A stretch of DNA of 33,490 nt from CAZIKB01 sp964539665 (GTDB taxonomy: Bacteria; Zhuqueibacterota; Zhuqueibacteria; Oceanimicrobiales; Oceanimicrobiaceae): positions 1 to 33,490 of the forward strand of contig CAZIKB010000068.1 of assembly GCA_964539665.1 (NCBI GenBank), in the 5' to 3' direction. This document shows, piece after piece, positions 7,243 through 16,832 of the stretch (positions are counted from its first letter, which is position 1; each line of letters begins with the position of its first letter). The position numbers and the translations under genes are program-made. The notes beneath the pieces are model-generated. The model saw only the letters and a program-made list of their open reading frames with translations. It was not told the DNA's origin and ran no database searches.

Positions 7243-9081
7243 TCATGCACCCTCAACTGGCAAACCTTCCATTCGCATAATTTTTAGAGCATTGGTAGTT
7301 GGGCAGGCACCTGACCGCATTTTATAATCAAAAACCATTTTCCCTTCTTTAACGTCTTCTCTGAAATGATAGTTGGTTAATTTAGGAATTTTTTCAGCTA
7401 ATTTTGTTAATTCAAGATCGTGCGTAGAGATGATGCCCAGGCCATGGTGACCAACCAGAGCCTGAATGTACGAACGGCTACCGATCAGTCTTTCCCGATT
7501 ATTGGTCCCTTTGAAAATCTCATCAATCAGGAATAAAAGAGCAACATCATTCGCTTTTTCGAGTTCATCCAACAAATTTTTCAGGCGCTGAACTTCAGCA
7601 TAAAAAAATGAGAATCCGCCGGTGACCGAATCGTTGATTTGAATACAGGTATAAATTCTAAACAAAGAAGTTTGCAACGACTTCGCGTTCACAGGACCGC
7701 CGGCAAAAGCTAAACACAGGTTCATTCCCAGCGTTTTCAAAAATGTACTTTTACCAGACATATTCGAACCTGTGATAAGCGCAATCTCACCAGGATGCTT
7801 AAATTCAAAGTCATTACATTTTTTTTGTTGACCTGGAATGAGAGGATGTCCCAGGCTTTTAGCTTCAAAGAACATTTCATTATTGTTTTTTAGTCCAACA
7901 ACAATTTTTGGGAAAACATAATCTGGATTCAGATATGCAAAGTTAGCCATGGAAACCAGAGCTTCTAACTCAAAAAACACATTTAACCAGGTCGGAAAAC
8001 TAACTGCCAGGTCAGTCTTAAATATACTTATCCAGTAGTAACAAAAAAAATCCCATGGCATAACGGCGTTTAAAATGACCCCGGTCAGCATATTCATTCG
8101 AATACCAATTGCCACCCTCAACCAATTAAGATATTTAAATTTCACAGATGGACGCGTTTGCAGATTTGAAAAAGGCCGGCATAAATTTGTCAAATTTTCA
8201 TTTGTCCCGTATGGATACTTTTCGAGGTAGAGTAAAACAACTTTGAATTTTTGTAACTCGTCTGAAAGCATATCAGATGCATTTAATAATGACGCTCCAA
8301 TTTCAAAATTCATGTAATAAATGATGCCATAAATTGTAAGAGAGACAATCCAGTAAGCTGGTAAAATGTTTAGCATATTTAATGTGAATAAGCCAATATT
8401 CAAGCCCGCTAAAATTAGAGATACAGAAAAAGACCATTTAAAGAATTTGGGGATGCTTTGTCTTTTAAGCCAATTCAGCAGCTTTTTACCCTCAAACTGT
8501 TCTTTTGATACGAGGTTGTAAGCCAGCAATAATTTATCCCGGAATCGAGTCAAAGGAGTGAGCTCCTGGATAAGCGCCTGTCTATTTTGAATAATCAATG
8601 GCTCCGGAAGGGTATGGAGCAGCCAATCCTGCAACAGTTGACTTCCATCACGTGAAATGGCCGTATCAACAAGCTGGTGCAGCGAATTTTTGCCAGTCAG
8701 GTCCAGGTCAATTTCAAAAGGATGGAGTGGATTGGGCTCTGAAACAGAGGGATGGGGAATATGCTGCCAATCCAGATTCATTCGGGCTACCTGTGTGGAT
8801 TTGATTTGCACCCAGATCTGGTGTTTGGTGACGCTTAAAATTATTTTACGATGAAACCAGGCAATGATGTTGAATATAATTAAAATGCTGCCAATTGCAG
8901 CCCAACCTAACCATTCGTCAATTAAATAATATGTAGCAACGCCAAGCCCCAGGCCGCCAAAAAAACAAATGAGTCTGTACCATGTAAAGCGATTGCTAAT
9001 CGTTTGCAGTTTTTCTACTCGTGTATTTAACCGTTTTATTTGATTTTGTAAGGCGTGACATCTTTTAGATTTCTGCGACAT
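7243..9081 (-). CDS. Membrane-attached MutS-like ATPase (MutS domain V family)
   Basis: 612 residues. The C-terminal third is a MutS-type ABC ATPase: Walker A GSNMSGKST at 438-446, Walker B LFLIDEIFKGTN at 516-527 and the switch STHDLEL at 552-558. The N-terminal part is unlike mismatch-repair MutS: there is no mismatch-binding domain, and hydrophobic helices lie at about 36-54, 58-75, 214-233 and 240-257. Such MutS-related proteins with membrane segments are known in Bacteroidota and relatives; their job is not established. It should not be called mutS. GGAGG precedes the ATG by five bases. It follows an M14 peptidase gene with a 59-base gap, so they may be co-transcribed. Confidence 0.88.
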   Translation of the reverse strand: MSQKSKRCHALQNQIKRLNTRVEKLQTISNRFTWYRLICFFGGLGLGVATYYLIDEWLGWAAIGSILIIFNIIAWFHRKIILSVTKHQIWVQIKSTQVARMNLDWQHIPHPSVSEPNPLHPFEIDLDLTGKNSLHQLVDTAISRDGSQLLQDWLLHTLPEPLIIQNRQALIQELTPLTRFRDKLLLAYNLVSKEQFEGKKLLNWLKRQSIPKFFKWSFSVSLILAGLNIGLFTLNMLNILPAYWIVSLTIYGIIYYMNFEIGASLLNASDMLSDELQKFKVVLLYLEKYPYGTNENLTNLCRPFSNLQTRPSVKFKYLNWLRVAIGIRMNMLTGVILNAVMPWDFFCYYWISIFKTDLAVSFPTWLNVFFELEALVSMANFAYLNPDYVFPKIVVGLKNNNEMFFEAKSLGHPLIPGQQKKCNDFEFKHPGEIALITGSNMSGKSTFLKTLGMNLCLAFAGGPVNAKSLQTSLFRIYTCIQINDSVTGGFSFFYAEVQRLKNLLDELEKANDVALLFLIDEIFKGTNNRERLIGSRSYIQALVGHHGLGIISTHDLELTKLAEKIPKLTNYHFREDVKEGKMVFDYKMRSGACPTTNALKIMRMEGLPVEGA

Positions 9082-9140
9082 TTTCCTCCAGGTGTTTGTT
9101 ACTTGTTTTATCAGTAATTATTTTTTCACATTTTTGCAGC

Positions 9141-10187
9141 TCACATCTTCAGGCTTTCTAATCCCAGTTGGATTGCATAAAGTTGCAGTTTTATTGCGGT
9201 TGATATTGGTAATGGTCTAATTTGAAACTCTGTTATAATATTATCAATAGACTGGTTTTGCATAATTTGGGCGCGCAAATCAGGAATTTTGTCTTTGAAT
9301 TCCAGATAGGCCGCTGGAACACCGGCCAGCCGGTTGTTAACTTCTTTTTCGATGATGAATAATGGCAACTCTGTGACCAGGCATAAAGGATTCTTGCCCA
9401 ATGTTCTCACAAATTCCATCGAGCTGTCATGAAAGAGCCGCGCGGTTTCTTTATCGTCCAGTGCTTTGAAATGCCTTCGCATAGCCTCGCCTTCGGGTGT
9501 CGTCGTAAATCCGGGAGCAATGTAAATGAAACCTTTTTCCCCTTTCCTGTCATGATCATGCAGTCGCAGCCCCGACCTCTGAATTGCATCCACAAATTGC
9601 GCACGCAGGTTTTTAGTGTTATCAATCCAATGTCGTTCGATAAGCAGCATCGCTCCCTCAGAAAAGCCCATGCCGTGCAGACTGGCATGCATAACTGGCG
9701 GTCCTTGTACTCTCAAAAATTTTGACACAATAGCATTTTCTTTGCGCATATTAGAAAATCCGAATTCCATATCCCGCCCGGGCGGTTCGCGAAACACATA
9801 TTTCAACCAAGCTTCGAAATTCGGCCATTCTTTAATCCATGTTTGATTTTTAGTCTCCCCGTCAGGATTGATATGTGGTATGACAATAAATTTAAACTCT
9901 TCAAACAAGGCGTTAAGTTTTTCTTTTTGCCTAATACCATTCAAAATGAATGCCCAGAGGGTTTCAGGGCCGACTGGCTCATCAGAATGTGCACCAGCTA
10001 TTAAACTGATTCTTCTGACGCCATTGCCCAAAATAACCGCGTCAATAGGGCGGCCTTCTTCACTAACGCCAGGATTGAAATACTCAGCCACGTCCTGATT
10101 GGTTTCACATGCCTGCTTGATTAAAGGACGCACTTCATCGCAGGTTCGAAAGTTGCTTTGTGAAGCGTCGGATAGTGATTGCAGCAT
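9141..10187 (-). CDS. M14-family zinc carboxypeptidase-like protein
   Basis: 348 residues. Zinc ligands are visible as His67 and Glu70 in GAHSDEP and His171 in SLHGMG; NPDG at 107-110 and Glu273 in VTELP complete the M14 pattern, so an active metallopeptidase or deacylase is expected. No signal peptide is apparent, which points to a cytoplasmic place. Proteins of this type cleave C-terminal residues or amide bonds of small peptides or peptidoglycan fragments; the substrate cannot be read from sequence. The ATG at 10187 has only a weak GAGA upstream. It is followed by the MutS-like gene in the same orientation. Confidence 0.85.
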   Translation of the reverse strand: MLQSLSDASQSNFRTCDEVRPLIKQACETNQDVAEYFNPGVSEEGRPIDAVILGNGVRRISLIAGAHSDEPVGPETLWAFILNGIRQKEKLNALFEEFKFIVIPHINPDGETKNQTWIKEWPNFEAWLKYVFREPPGRDMEFGFSNMRKENAIVSKFLRVQGPPVMHASLHGMGFSEGAMLLIERHWIDNTKNLRAQFVDAIQRSGLRLHDHDRKGEKGFIYIAPGFTTTPEGEAMRRHFKALDDKETARLFHDSSMEFVRTLGKNPLCLVTELPLFIIEKEVNNRLAGVPAAYLEFKDKIPDLRAQIMQNQSIDNIITEFQIRPLPISTAIKLQLYAIQLGLESLKM

Positions 10188-10277
10188 GATGAATCTCGGG
10201 GAAAGAAATTTTTAATTTCTGTTATTACATTAATTCCAAAGTTAATTTCAATACCGCACACTTTTTTCTATTCTTCA

Positions 10278-10357
10278 TGTCATTACCGCATGTTTTAAAA
10301 GCGGGAATCCAGGCTGTATTCACATAGATACCCGATTTGAAGATTTCGGGAATGATA
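10278..10357. repeat. MITE-like inverted-repeat element, copy B (degenerate)
   Basis: An 80-bp element that begins TGTCATTACCGCATG and ends CGGGAATGATA, with internal GCGGGAATCCA and CCCGATTTGAAG. It matches the layout of the cleaner copy at 16994-17072. No coding capacity. Confidence 0.6.
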
Positions 10358-10433
10358 TTTTGTGCAAAAAAATACATTATTAAAAAGTGAACGGCAGCAA
10401 GAAGTTAATCAACAAACTCGTAAGTGTCAAGCA

Positions 10434-10478
10434 ACAAAAAAGCCATCTGGTATTATCGGGAATAATACCAGATGGCTT
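10434..10478 (-). terminator. Strong rho-independent terminator of the propeller/Ig protein gene
   Basis: AAGCCATCTGGTATTAT (10440-10456) pairs perfectly with 10462-10478 across a CGGGA loop. On the minus strand the stem is followed by TTTTTTG. It lies 68 bases after the stop codon at 10546. Confidence 0.92.
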
Positions 10479-10545
10479 ATATACTCGCCAGAACGCCTTT
10501 ACTCATCCGGATTGGATTCAGATGAGTTACAGTATCTAAATGACC

Positions 10546-13500
10546 TTATTTTACAAGTAATAATTTTTTAGAAGCCTGCCAATTACCAACGCGAATTTTA
10601 TAGACATACAAACCAGTGGGAAGAATTTTGCCGTTTTGATCTCTTCCATCCCAGACATTGGTATATACTCCGGGTATGAGGTGGCCGTCAAACAGCGTAC
10701 GAATTAATTCGCCCCTCATGTTAAAAAGCAAAAGGTTGACCCGTGATTGTTGAGGGACGGCAAAGTTGATTTTAGTTTCCAAATTGAAAGGATTCGGATA
10801 ATTCTGAAAAAGTTCAAATTGTTCAGGAACAAGATTTGAGTTTCTGTTAGTTGAAACATCATTTACTATTATTTTGATTGAGAACATATCATCGCTGACG
10901 TCTGGCTGGGACTTCCCACTCACATCAGAAATCCGCACCAGGACGCTGTCTGATTCAATTTTTGGCACTGACCAGGCATAGCTGCCTGTGTTGGCCAGGT
11001 TGTCTGTGATAGTCGCCCAGTTGTGGCCGTTATCGATTGAAAATTCTAATTTTACCAGGTCGATTACCCCGGTAGAATGCCAGGTAATAGTTTCAGTACT
11101 TTCGGCAAGCCACGCTTCACCACCCTTTGGACTGGTGACGGTCAAACTTGAACTGATTATAGTGAAAACCTTATCGCTTACATCTGCCGGAATGCCATCG
11201 GCAGCGTCGGAAATCCGGATGATGGCGTTATCAGTTCTGATGTTGGGTACAATCCAGTTATAACTACCGTTATTTGGCGTGCTGGATGTGGCAATAATCC
11301 AATCCGTTCCATTGTTTATAGAATATTCTACTTTTACGGAATCGATAAGACCGAGCGAGTTCCAGGTGATGGTTAACGGGCTGCCTCCAATCAGGTTTTC
11401 ACCACCATTCGGGGCGGTTATGGACAGATTCGTCCCAATGATAGAAAATATTGCATCACTGACATCGAAAGGAATACCATCGTTTACATCCGAGATTCGT
11501 ACCAAAGTGCTGATAGACTCAGTTTCAGGCAGCTGCCAGGAATAGCTGCCACTGTTGGGAACGCTGTCGATTATTTCTATCCAGGTCACGCCGTTATCAG
11601 GTGAGTATTCGAGTCTTAAGTCACCAATAATGCCATTGGAGGTCCATGTAATGTCATGTGTGGTTCCGCCATGCCAATTTTCTCCGCCATTCGGTGATGA
11701 TAACATTAGTTCAGCGCCAGTAATTGAAAACACTCCATCACTCATATCTGAAGGTAATGCGTCAGGGGCATCCGAGACACGAATCATGGCAGTCGTTGAA
11801 CTAATATTGGGAATATTCCAGTCATAGCTGCCATTATTGGGCAGGTCGGCTGCAAATTGCGTCCAGTTGGCGCCGCTGTCCAAAGAATATTCTAAATCGA
11901 CCGTAATTATAGGTCCTGTGGAATTCCAATGAACGGTATGCATATTTCCGCCATACCAATTCTCAGCACCGTTGGGCAAAATCAAGGTCAAGCTCGTCCT
12001 TTGGATAGTGAACGCGTTATCACTAACATCTACATTAGTTCCAGTTGTTGCATTGGATATTCTAATTAAAACAGTTATCGAAGGAATGTTGGGAATCGAC
12101 CAGTTGTAGCTGCCAGTGTTAGGAACAGCGGAATTGATCGTCACCCATGAACCGCCATTGTTCAGGGAATATTCCAGTTTAACATTGACAATCGCCCCGG
12201 TTGAAGTCCAGGCGACTGCTTGTGTGCTTGCTCCGGCCCAGATTTCACCGCCATTTGGTGTGACTAAAGTCAGGTCCATCGGACCCGAATCTTCAATTGT
12301 GAATACACTGTCGCTGCTATCCGATGGTATTCCGTCAGCAGTATCAGAAATGCGCACCAATGCTGTGCTCGTGGGTGTGGCAGGTACAGTCCAGACATAA
12401 TTGCCATTGTTAATAACGCTCGCTTCGACAGCACTCCAGGTGGCGCCAGTATCTGAAGAAAATTCTATCTCAACAGAATCGATAGTGCCGGTGGATGTCC
12501 AGGTTATAGTCTGTGTGCTCTGCATCAGCCAACTTTCACCGCCGTTTGGAGAGGTTAGGGTTAAAGTCGGGTCTACAGTTGGGCTTGAAATTGCAAACAC
12601 ATTATCACTTGTATCTGAAGTTGCCGCATTGTTAACATCCGAGACCCTCATTAATGCATTACTTGTTTCGTCATCAGGCACAGTCCAGACATAGCTTCCC
12701 GTGTTAGCTGAATTAGCTATGACGACATTCCATGTGGCGCCATTATCCGACGAATATTCAAGTTTAACATTGTCTATGGCTCCGGTGCTCGTCCATGAAA
12801 TCGTTTCAATGGTACCGACTTCAAAATCTTCGCCACCATTCGGACGGGTTACAGTAACCGTTGCCGTAGTTGTTGGCGAGCCTAAAACCTCATACCAGTT
12901 GAGTTTTTTAGACCGAGCAACTACAGCAATATCGTCATCGCCATCCTTATCAAAATCAGCAACAGCGACCGAACGTGGTCTATGTAACGTTGCATCTAAA
13001 ACGACTTCAGTAAAATTTTCATTACCATCATTCAACCAGTAACTGACTGTGTTCGGCACAAATCCAGCGGCCACAATATCTGTATCGCCATCAAGATCAA
13101 AATCTCCGACAGCTCCAGCCCAGGTTTCACCATAATTTGAGTGAACTTGTCTCTCAATGAAACTTGAACCGCCGTTATTCTCGAACCAATCGATATCTTG
13201 AAAACCATCGGATCGTTGATTTCTTAATACATCCAAAAAACCATCACCATTAATATCTGCTGCGAGTACGAAAAAAGCGCCTTTTGAACCAACTTCATTT
13301 TTAGTAAAATTACCATTGCCATTATTTCGCCACCAGGTTGTCCGTGTCGCTCCGGCAGCAAGTAAATCGATTTTGTTATCATTGTTCAGATCGGCGGCAT
13401 AAACAGAATGACCAGAACTATAATTATTATCCAGAATGTGTTTTGTAAAATTTTTATTGCCCTTATTTTCTAACCAAAAAACTTGTTTGCTAGTATAGGC

Positions 13501-13971
13501 AATGGCTAAAATATCGATATCATTGTCATTATCCAGATCGGCGGAAAATACAGATTGGGGATCCAGGCCTTGATCATCGATGACATGCTTATCAAAAGTA
13601 CCGTCACTCAATTTTTCAAACCAGGCGACTTGATCCAAATCTTCGGAACAGGATATTACATCAATATCTCCATCATTATCTAAATCATTTGCATGAATGG
13701 ACCAGGCCCCAATAAATTCACCACTAATGTTTTGTTTAGTAAAGGTACCTGAACCATCATTCTCATACCATTTTATTCCTGAACCAAGAGATGCCGCCAA
13801 TATGTCCTTATCTCCATCTTTATCAAAATCGATAGCATATATCCAGTAACCGTGATCTAATGAAGTGTCAATAACATGTTTTTCTGTATCGAATTGGGGA
13901 TAACAGAAGTGAGTGAATATCAAAACAAACACACAACTGAAAATGGATATTTGGGAAGTTTTCTTAATCAT
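10546..13971 (-). CDS. Secreted seven-bladed FG-GAP propeller with seven Ig-like repeats and a type IX sorting domain
   Basis: 1141 residues. Residues 1-25 are a signal peptide. About 30-365 form seven FG-GAP/VCBS blades, each with a calcium-type loop such as DFDKDGDKD, DLDNDGDID or DINGDGFLD. About 370-1040 hold seven tandem repeats of some 95 residues with the pattern PNGGExW...ITWxSTG...EYSxDxGxxW...GSYxWxVP...VRISD...SDxxFxI, matching the Kre9/KNH-like Ig fold. About 1060-1141 are a FlgD-like C-terminal sorting domain with NYPNPFN and GLYVYKI, ending KKLLLVK, which in FCB bacteria directs export by the type IX system. The protein is therefore expected at the cell surface or outside, possibly in adhesion or carbohydrate binding; no catalytic domain is seen. 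GAGG precedes the ATG. The gene is monocistronic with its own terminator. Confidence 0.92.
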   Translation of the reverse strand: MIKKTSQISIFSCVFVLIFTHFCYPQFDTEKHVIDTSLDHGYWIYAIDFDKDGDKDILAASLGSGIKWYENDGSGTFTKQNISGEFIGAWSIHANDLDNDGDIDVISCSEDLDQVAWFEKLSDGTFDKHVIDDQGLDPQSVFSADLDNDNDIDILAIAYTSKQVFWLENKGNKNFTKHILDNNYSSGHSVYAADLNNDNKIDLLAAGATRTTWWRNNGNGNFTKNEVGSKGAFFVLAADINGDGFLDVLRNQRSDGFQDIDWFENNGGSSFIERQVHSNYGETWAGAVGDFDLDGDTDIVAAGFVPNTVSYWLNDGNENFTEVVLDATLHRPRSVAVADFDKDGDDDIAVVARSKKLNWYEVLGSPTTTATVTVTRPNGGEDFEVGTIETISWTSTGAIDNVKLEYSSDNGATWNVVIANSANTGSYVWTVPDDETSNALMRVSDVNNAATSDTSDNVFAISSPTVDPTLTLTSPNGGESWLMQSTQTITWTSTGTIDSVEIEFSSDTGATWSAVEASVINNGNYVWTVPATPTSTALVRISDTADGIPSDSSDSVFTIEDSGPMDLTLVTPNGGEIWAGASTQAVAWTSTGAIVNVKLEYSLNNGGSWVTINSAVPNTGSYNWSIPNIPSITVLIRISNATTGTNVDVSDNAFTIQRTSLTLILPNGAENWYGGNMHTVHWNSTGPIITVDLEYSLDSGANWTQFAADLPNNGSYDWNIPNISSTTAMIRVSDAPDALPSDMSDGVFSITGAELMLSSPNGGENWHGGTTHDITWTSNGIIGDLRLEYSPDNGVTWIEIIDSVPNSGSYSWQLPETESISTLVRISDVNDGIPFDVSDAIFSIIGTNLSITAPNGGENLIGGSPLTITWNSLGLIDSVKVEYSINNGTDWIIATSSTPNNGSYNWIVPNIRTDNAIIRISDAADGIPADVSDKVFTIISSSLTVTSPKGGEAWLAESTETITWHSTGVIDLVKLEFSIDNGHNWATITDNLANTGSYAWSVPKIESDSVLVRISDVSGKSQPDVSDDMFSIKIIVNDVSTNRNSNLVPEQFELFQNYPNPFNLETKINFAVPQQSRVNLLLFNMRGELIRTLFDGHLIPGVYTNVWDGRDQNGKILPTGLYVYKIRVGNWQASKKLLLVK

Positions 13972-14246
13972 TTCTCAAAACCTCTTTATTTTGTATAATT
14001 CATTATTATTTTTATACATGCAATACAATTTAAATGCTGATAATTTCATCGACAAGATCAAATAGAACCTATATTTTTTTAATTGAAATTTCTGTGCAGA
14101 ATTTTAAATATCCGGGTTGAGGGATTTCGCAATGTTCAGAATTAAGGCAGGCGTTCCAAGAGGACAACCATTCATTAAGTACTGTTTGTCTAAAAACAAA
14201 AATCTTGCGGTTATTACGAGCGCAGTGAGTTATGTTAACAATTTAC

Positions 14247-15578
14247 TTAAAAAAACGTATTGAAGACATCATTTAAACCTAAAGCCAAAATGATGATAAT
14301 ACCCAAAGGAATAACATATTTGCTCCAAAAAAACCAAAAGCGCCCCACTTGATTTTTTTGATTTCCTTTATTCACTTCCAAAAGAGCTTTGCGCAGACCA
14401 ACCATCCAGGTCAAACCAATTATCACCAGGGCGCTGCCAATTGGCTGCATAGTGGAACCCCATATTAAATCATTTTTGAGTAAAAAGTCCAGGCTTTTCA
14501 TTGAAATCGTAGCCAGTCCTAATTCTGCCAATCCCAGTAATATCAATGATTTTTTCCTCGACCAGTTTAACTCATCCACTAAAGTGGCAATTAGTACTTC
14601 AAACGCCGCGATGTCAGAAAGATAGGCTGCAATAAATAACAGTGCAAAAAACAACCCGGCAAATAGCGCTCCAGCGGGTAGGCTTTCAAAAATTGTCGGC
14701 ACTATAATAAAGGTCAGAGCAGGACCGCTGTCCATATCGATACCAAGGGCAAAGGCGGCAGGAACAATTACCAATCCCGCGAAAAAAGCAGCCAAGCCAT
14801 CGCCGATACCGGTTGACAGCGCATTAAATTTGATATTAGTTCGCTCTGGCAAATAGCTCGCATAAGTCAGTAAAAATGTCCCGCCTAAACTTAAAGAAAA
14901 AAAGACCTGTCCCAGGGCCGCAGTCACCACCGAGAAGTTGAATTTTGTGAAATCCGGCCACAAATAATATTTGAGTCCGGCAGACGCTCCGGGCAAGGTC
15001 AGAGAGCGAGCTATTAGAACCAGGAACAGAATAAATAACAAAGGAATCGCTACTTTGCTGATTTTTTCCACACCGCGTTTAATTCCAAAATATAACACAA
15101 CTACCACTAGGAAAATTACGATGCCGGTCGCGGCAAACTGTCCCCAGAATCCACCAAGTATTTCATCAAAGAACGCATCCGGTTTGATGTGCATGATTTG
15201 GCCGTTCACCGAACTGACAAAATATTTCAGTACCCATCCGACCACCACGGAATAGTACGATGTCGCCATGAAAACTGTGAAGAACAAAAGCCAGCCGATA
15301 AATTTCCCGCCTTTCATTCGAATTCTGGTAAAAGTTCCCAATGGGCCGCGCCGGGTCATTCTTCCCAGAGTCAGCTCAGCCATAAGGGCAGGAATGCCAA
15401 AAACCGCAAGCAGAATGAAATAAACCAATAAAAAAGCGCCTCCTCCAAAAGCTGCCGCCATGTATGGGAATCGCCACAGATTACCCAATCCGACAGCCAC
15501 TCCAATAAAACTCATGATGATACCAAAGGAAGAGGTGAAACTCTGCCGGTCTTTACTGATTTGGTTGTTCGTTTCCAT
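14247..15578 (-). CDS. Sodium-dependent amino-acid symporter (NSS/SNF family)
   Basis: 443 residues, with about eleven hydrophobic helices, the usual length and topology of bacterial LeuT-fold transporters (some relatives have twelve). The family signature GVAVGLGNLWRFPY is at 26-39, in the unwound first helix that binds sodium and substrate. Such proteins import amino acids or related amines with sodium across the inner membrane. The ATG has AGGA five bases upstream. It begins 39 bases after the stop of the SLC1-type carrier gene, so the two are probably one operon. The substrate is not predictable from what is visible. Confidence 0.92.
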   Translation of the reverse strand: METNNQISKDRQSFTSSFGIIMSFIGVAVGLGNLWRFPYMAAAFGGGAFLLVYFILLAVFGIPALMAELTLGRMTRRGPLGTFTRIRMKGGKFIGWLLFFTVFMATSYYSVVVGWVLKYFVSSVNGQIMHIKPDAFFDEILGGFWGQFAATGIVIFLVVVVLYFGIKRGVEKISKVAIPLLFILFLVLIARSLTLPGASAGLKYYLWPDFTKFNFSVVTAALGQVFFSLSLGGTFLLTYASYLPERTNIKFNALSTGIGDGLAAFFAGLVIVPAAFALGIDMDSGPALTFIIVPTIFESLPAGALFAGLFFALLFIAAYLSDIAAFEVLIATLVDELNWSRKKSLILLGLAELGLATISMKSLDFLLKNDLIWGSTMQPIGSALVIIGLTWMVGLRKALLEVNKGNQKNQVGRFWFFWSKYVIPLGIIIILALGLNDVFNTFF

Positions 15579-15617
15579 TCCTATCCTGTGCGTTATATTA
15601 ATGGTAAGATCAATATA

Positions 15618-16832
15618 TTATTCTCCCATTCCTTCGAGACTTTCCCCTTCAGATCTCGCTATGATGACAGCGCCACAACTGTCACTCAGAATATTCACAG
15701 TTGTTCGAAACATATCCAGGATTCGATCAACTGCCAGAATAATGGCCACGCCTTCCAGTGGTAAACCTACTGCTTTTAAAATTATTGACATCATTACCAT
15801 ACCGCTCATCGGGACGCTGGCAGCTCCAATTGATGCCAGCAGCGCCGTGATGACAATAAGGACCTGTGCGCTAAAAGTCAACTCAAAGCCATAAACCTGA
15901 GCGATAAAAATGGTCGCAACACACTCATACAAAGCTGTGCCATCCATATTTACCGTGGCTCCGATTGGCAATGTAAAACCAGCTATTTTTTTAGATACCT
16001 TTGAATTCCCCGTAACTGCTTTCATGGTTAGTGGTAAAGTCACCATTGTGGAGCAGGTTGAAAAACCGAATATCAAAGCCTGCGGCATTCCTTTATAATG
16101 TTTAAATGGATTTACTCTGCCAACAAGACTCAGCAAAAGAGGAAGATTTACAAAAACATGAATGGCCAGACCTACAACAACGACAATGAAATAAAAACCA
16201 AGTGATTTAAATGATTCAAATCCTGTTTTTGCCACAATTCGAGCGATGATACCGAAGACTCCAAGAGGCGCGCTCCAGACTACAAATAGAGTCATCTTCA
16301 ACATGGCGTCGAAGGCGGCCTGAACTAAATCGCTTAACTGAGTTCTTGGCTTTTCATTCAACTTTGTGATAAAATAGCCAAACAATATACAGAAAAAAAT
16401 GACCGGCAGGACATCTCCTTTGGCCATCGACGAAATGGGATTTTCAGGAATGATATTTATAAATAAATCTACAATACTTTGTTGAGCGGCGGCAATCTGA
16501 CCGGGCGCCTCTTCCAATCCGATATTGGCGCCAATCCCGGGGCGAAATATGTTCACAAGTATTTGTCCTGTCAAAATTGCCATTAAACTACTGACTATAT
16601 AATAACTAAAAGTTTTGATTCCCAGCCTTCCCAAATGTCCCACACTCACAACTGCAGATATAATTGAGGTAATAATTAGCGGCATTATGGCCATTCTCAA
16701 CAGCCGTAAGAAGACATTAGCCAGCGGCTCCGCAACTGGAAGAACACTTTCACCCAGGAACCGACCAGCTAAAATTCCTGCGAAGAATCCGATAAAGATA
16801 TAATGCGTAAGTGTCAGCTTTTTGAAGTTCAT
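15618..16832 (-). CDS. Dicarboxylate/amino-acid:cation symporter (DAACS, Glt/Dct, SLC1 family)
   Basis: 404 residues. Family landmarks are the HP1 serine-type loop (GFSTCSTM, near 256), NMDGT at 295-299, the HP2 loop GAASVPMSG and the helix-8 motif DRILDMFRTTVNILSD at 369-384. Aligned with the archaeal aspartate carrier GltPh, the substrate- and sodium-binding Asp373, Arg376, Asn380 and Asp384 are all present; the Arg favours an acidic substrate (aspartate or glutamate, or a dicarboxylate). It is an inner-membrane sodium- or proton-coupled importer. AAGGA lies about 11 bases upstream of the ATG. It is the first gene of the pair with the NSS symporter. Confidence 0.93.
   Translation of the reverse strand: MNFKKLTLTHYIFIGFFAGILAGRFLGESVLPVAEPLANVFLRLLRMAIMPLIITSIISAVVSVGHLGRLGIKTFSYYIVSSLMAILTGQILVNIFRPGIGANIGLEEAPGQIAAAQQSIVDLFINIIPENPISSMAKGDVLPVIFFCILFGYFITKLNEKPRTQLSDLVQAAFDAMLKMTLFVVWSAPLGVFGIIARIVAKTGFESFKSLGFYFIVVVVGLAIHVFVNLPLLLSLVGRVNPFKHYKGMPQALIFGFSTCSTMVTLPLTMKAVTGNSKVSKKIAGFTLPIGATVNMDGTALYECVATIFIAQVYGFELTFSAQVLIVITALLASIGAASVPMSGMVMMSIILKAVGLPLEGVAIILAVDRILDMFRTTVNILSDSCGAVIIARSEGESLEGMGE

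Noticed and set aside
10988..13042. Series of 88-113-codon plus-strand frames
   Set aside because: They recur at the repeat spacing because they are the antisense of the Ig-like repeats of the secreted protein.
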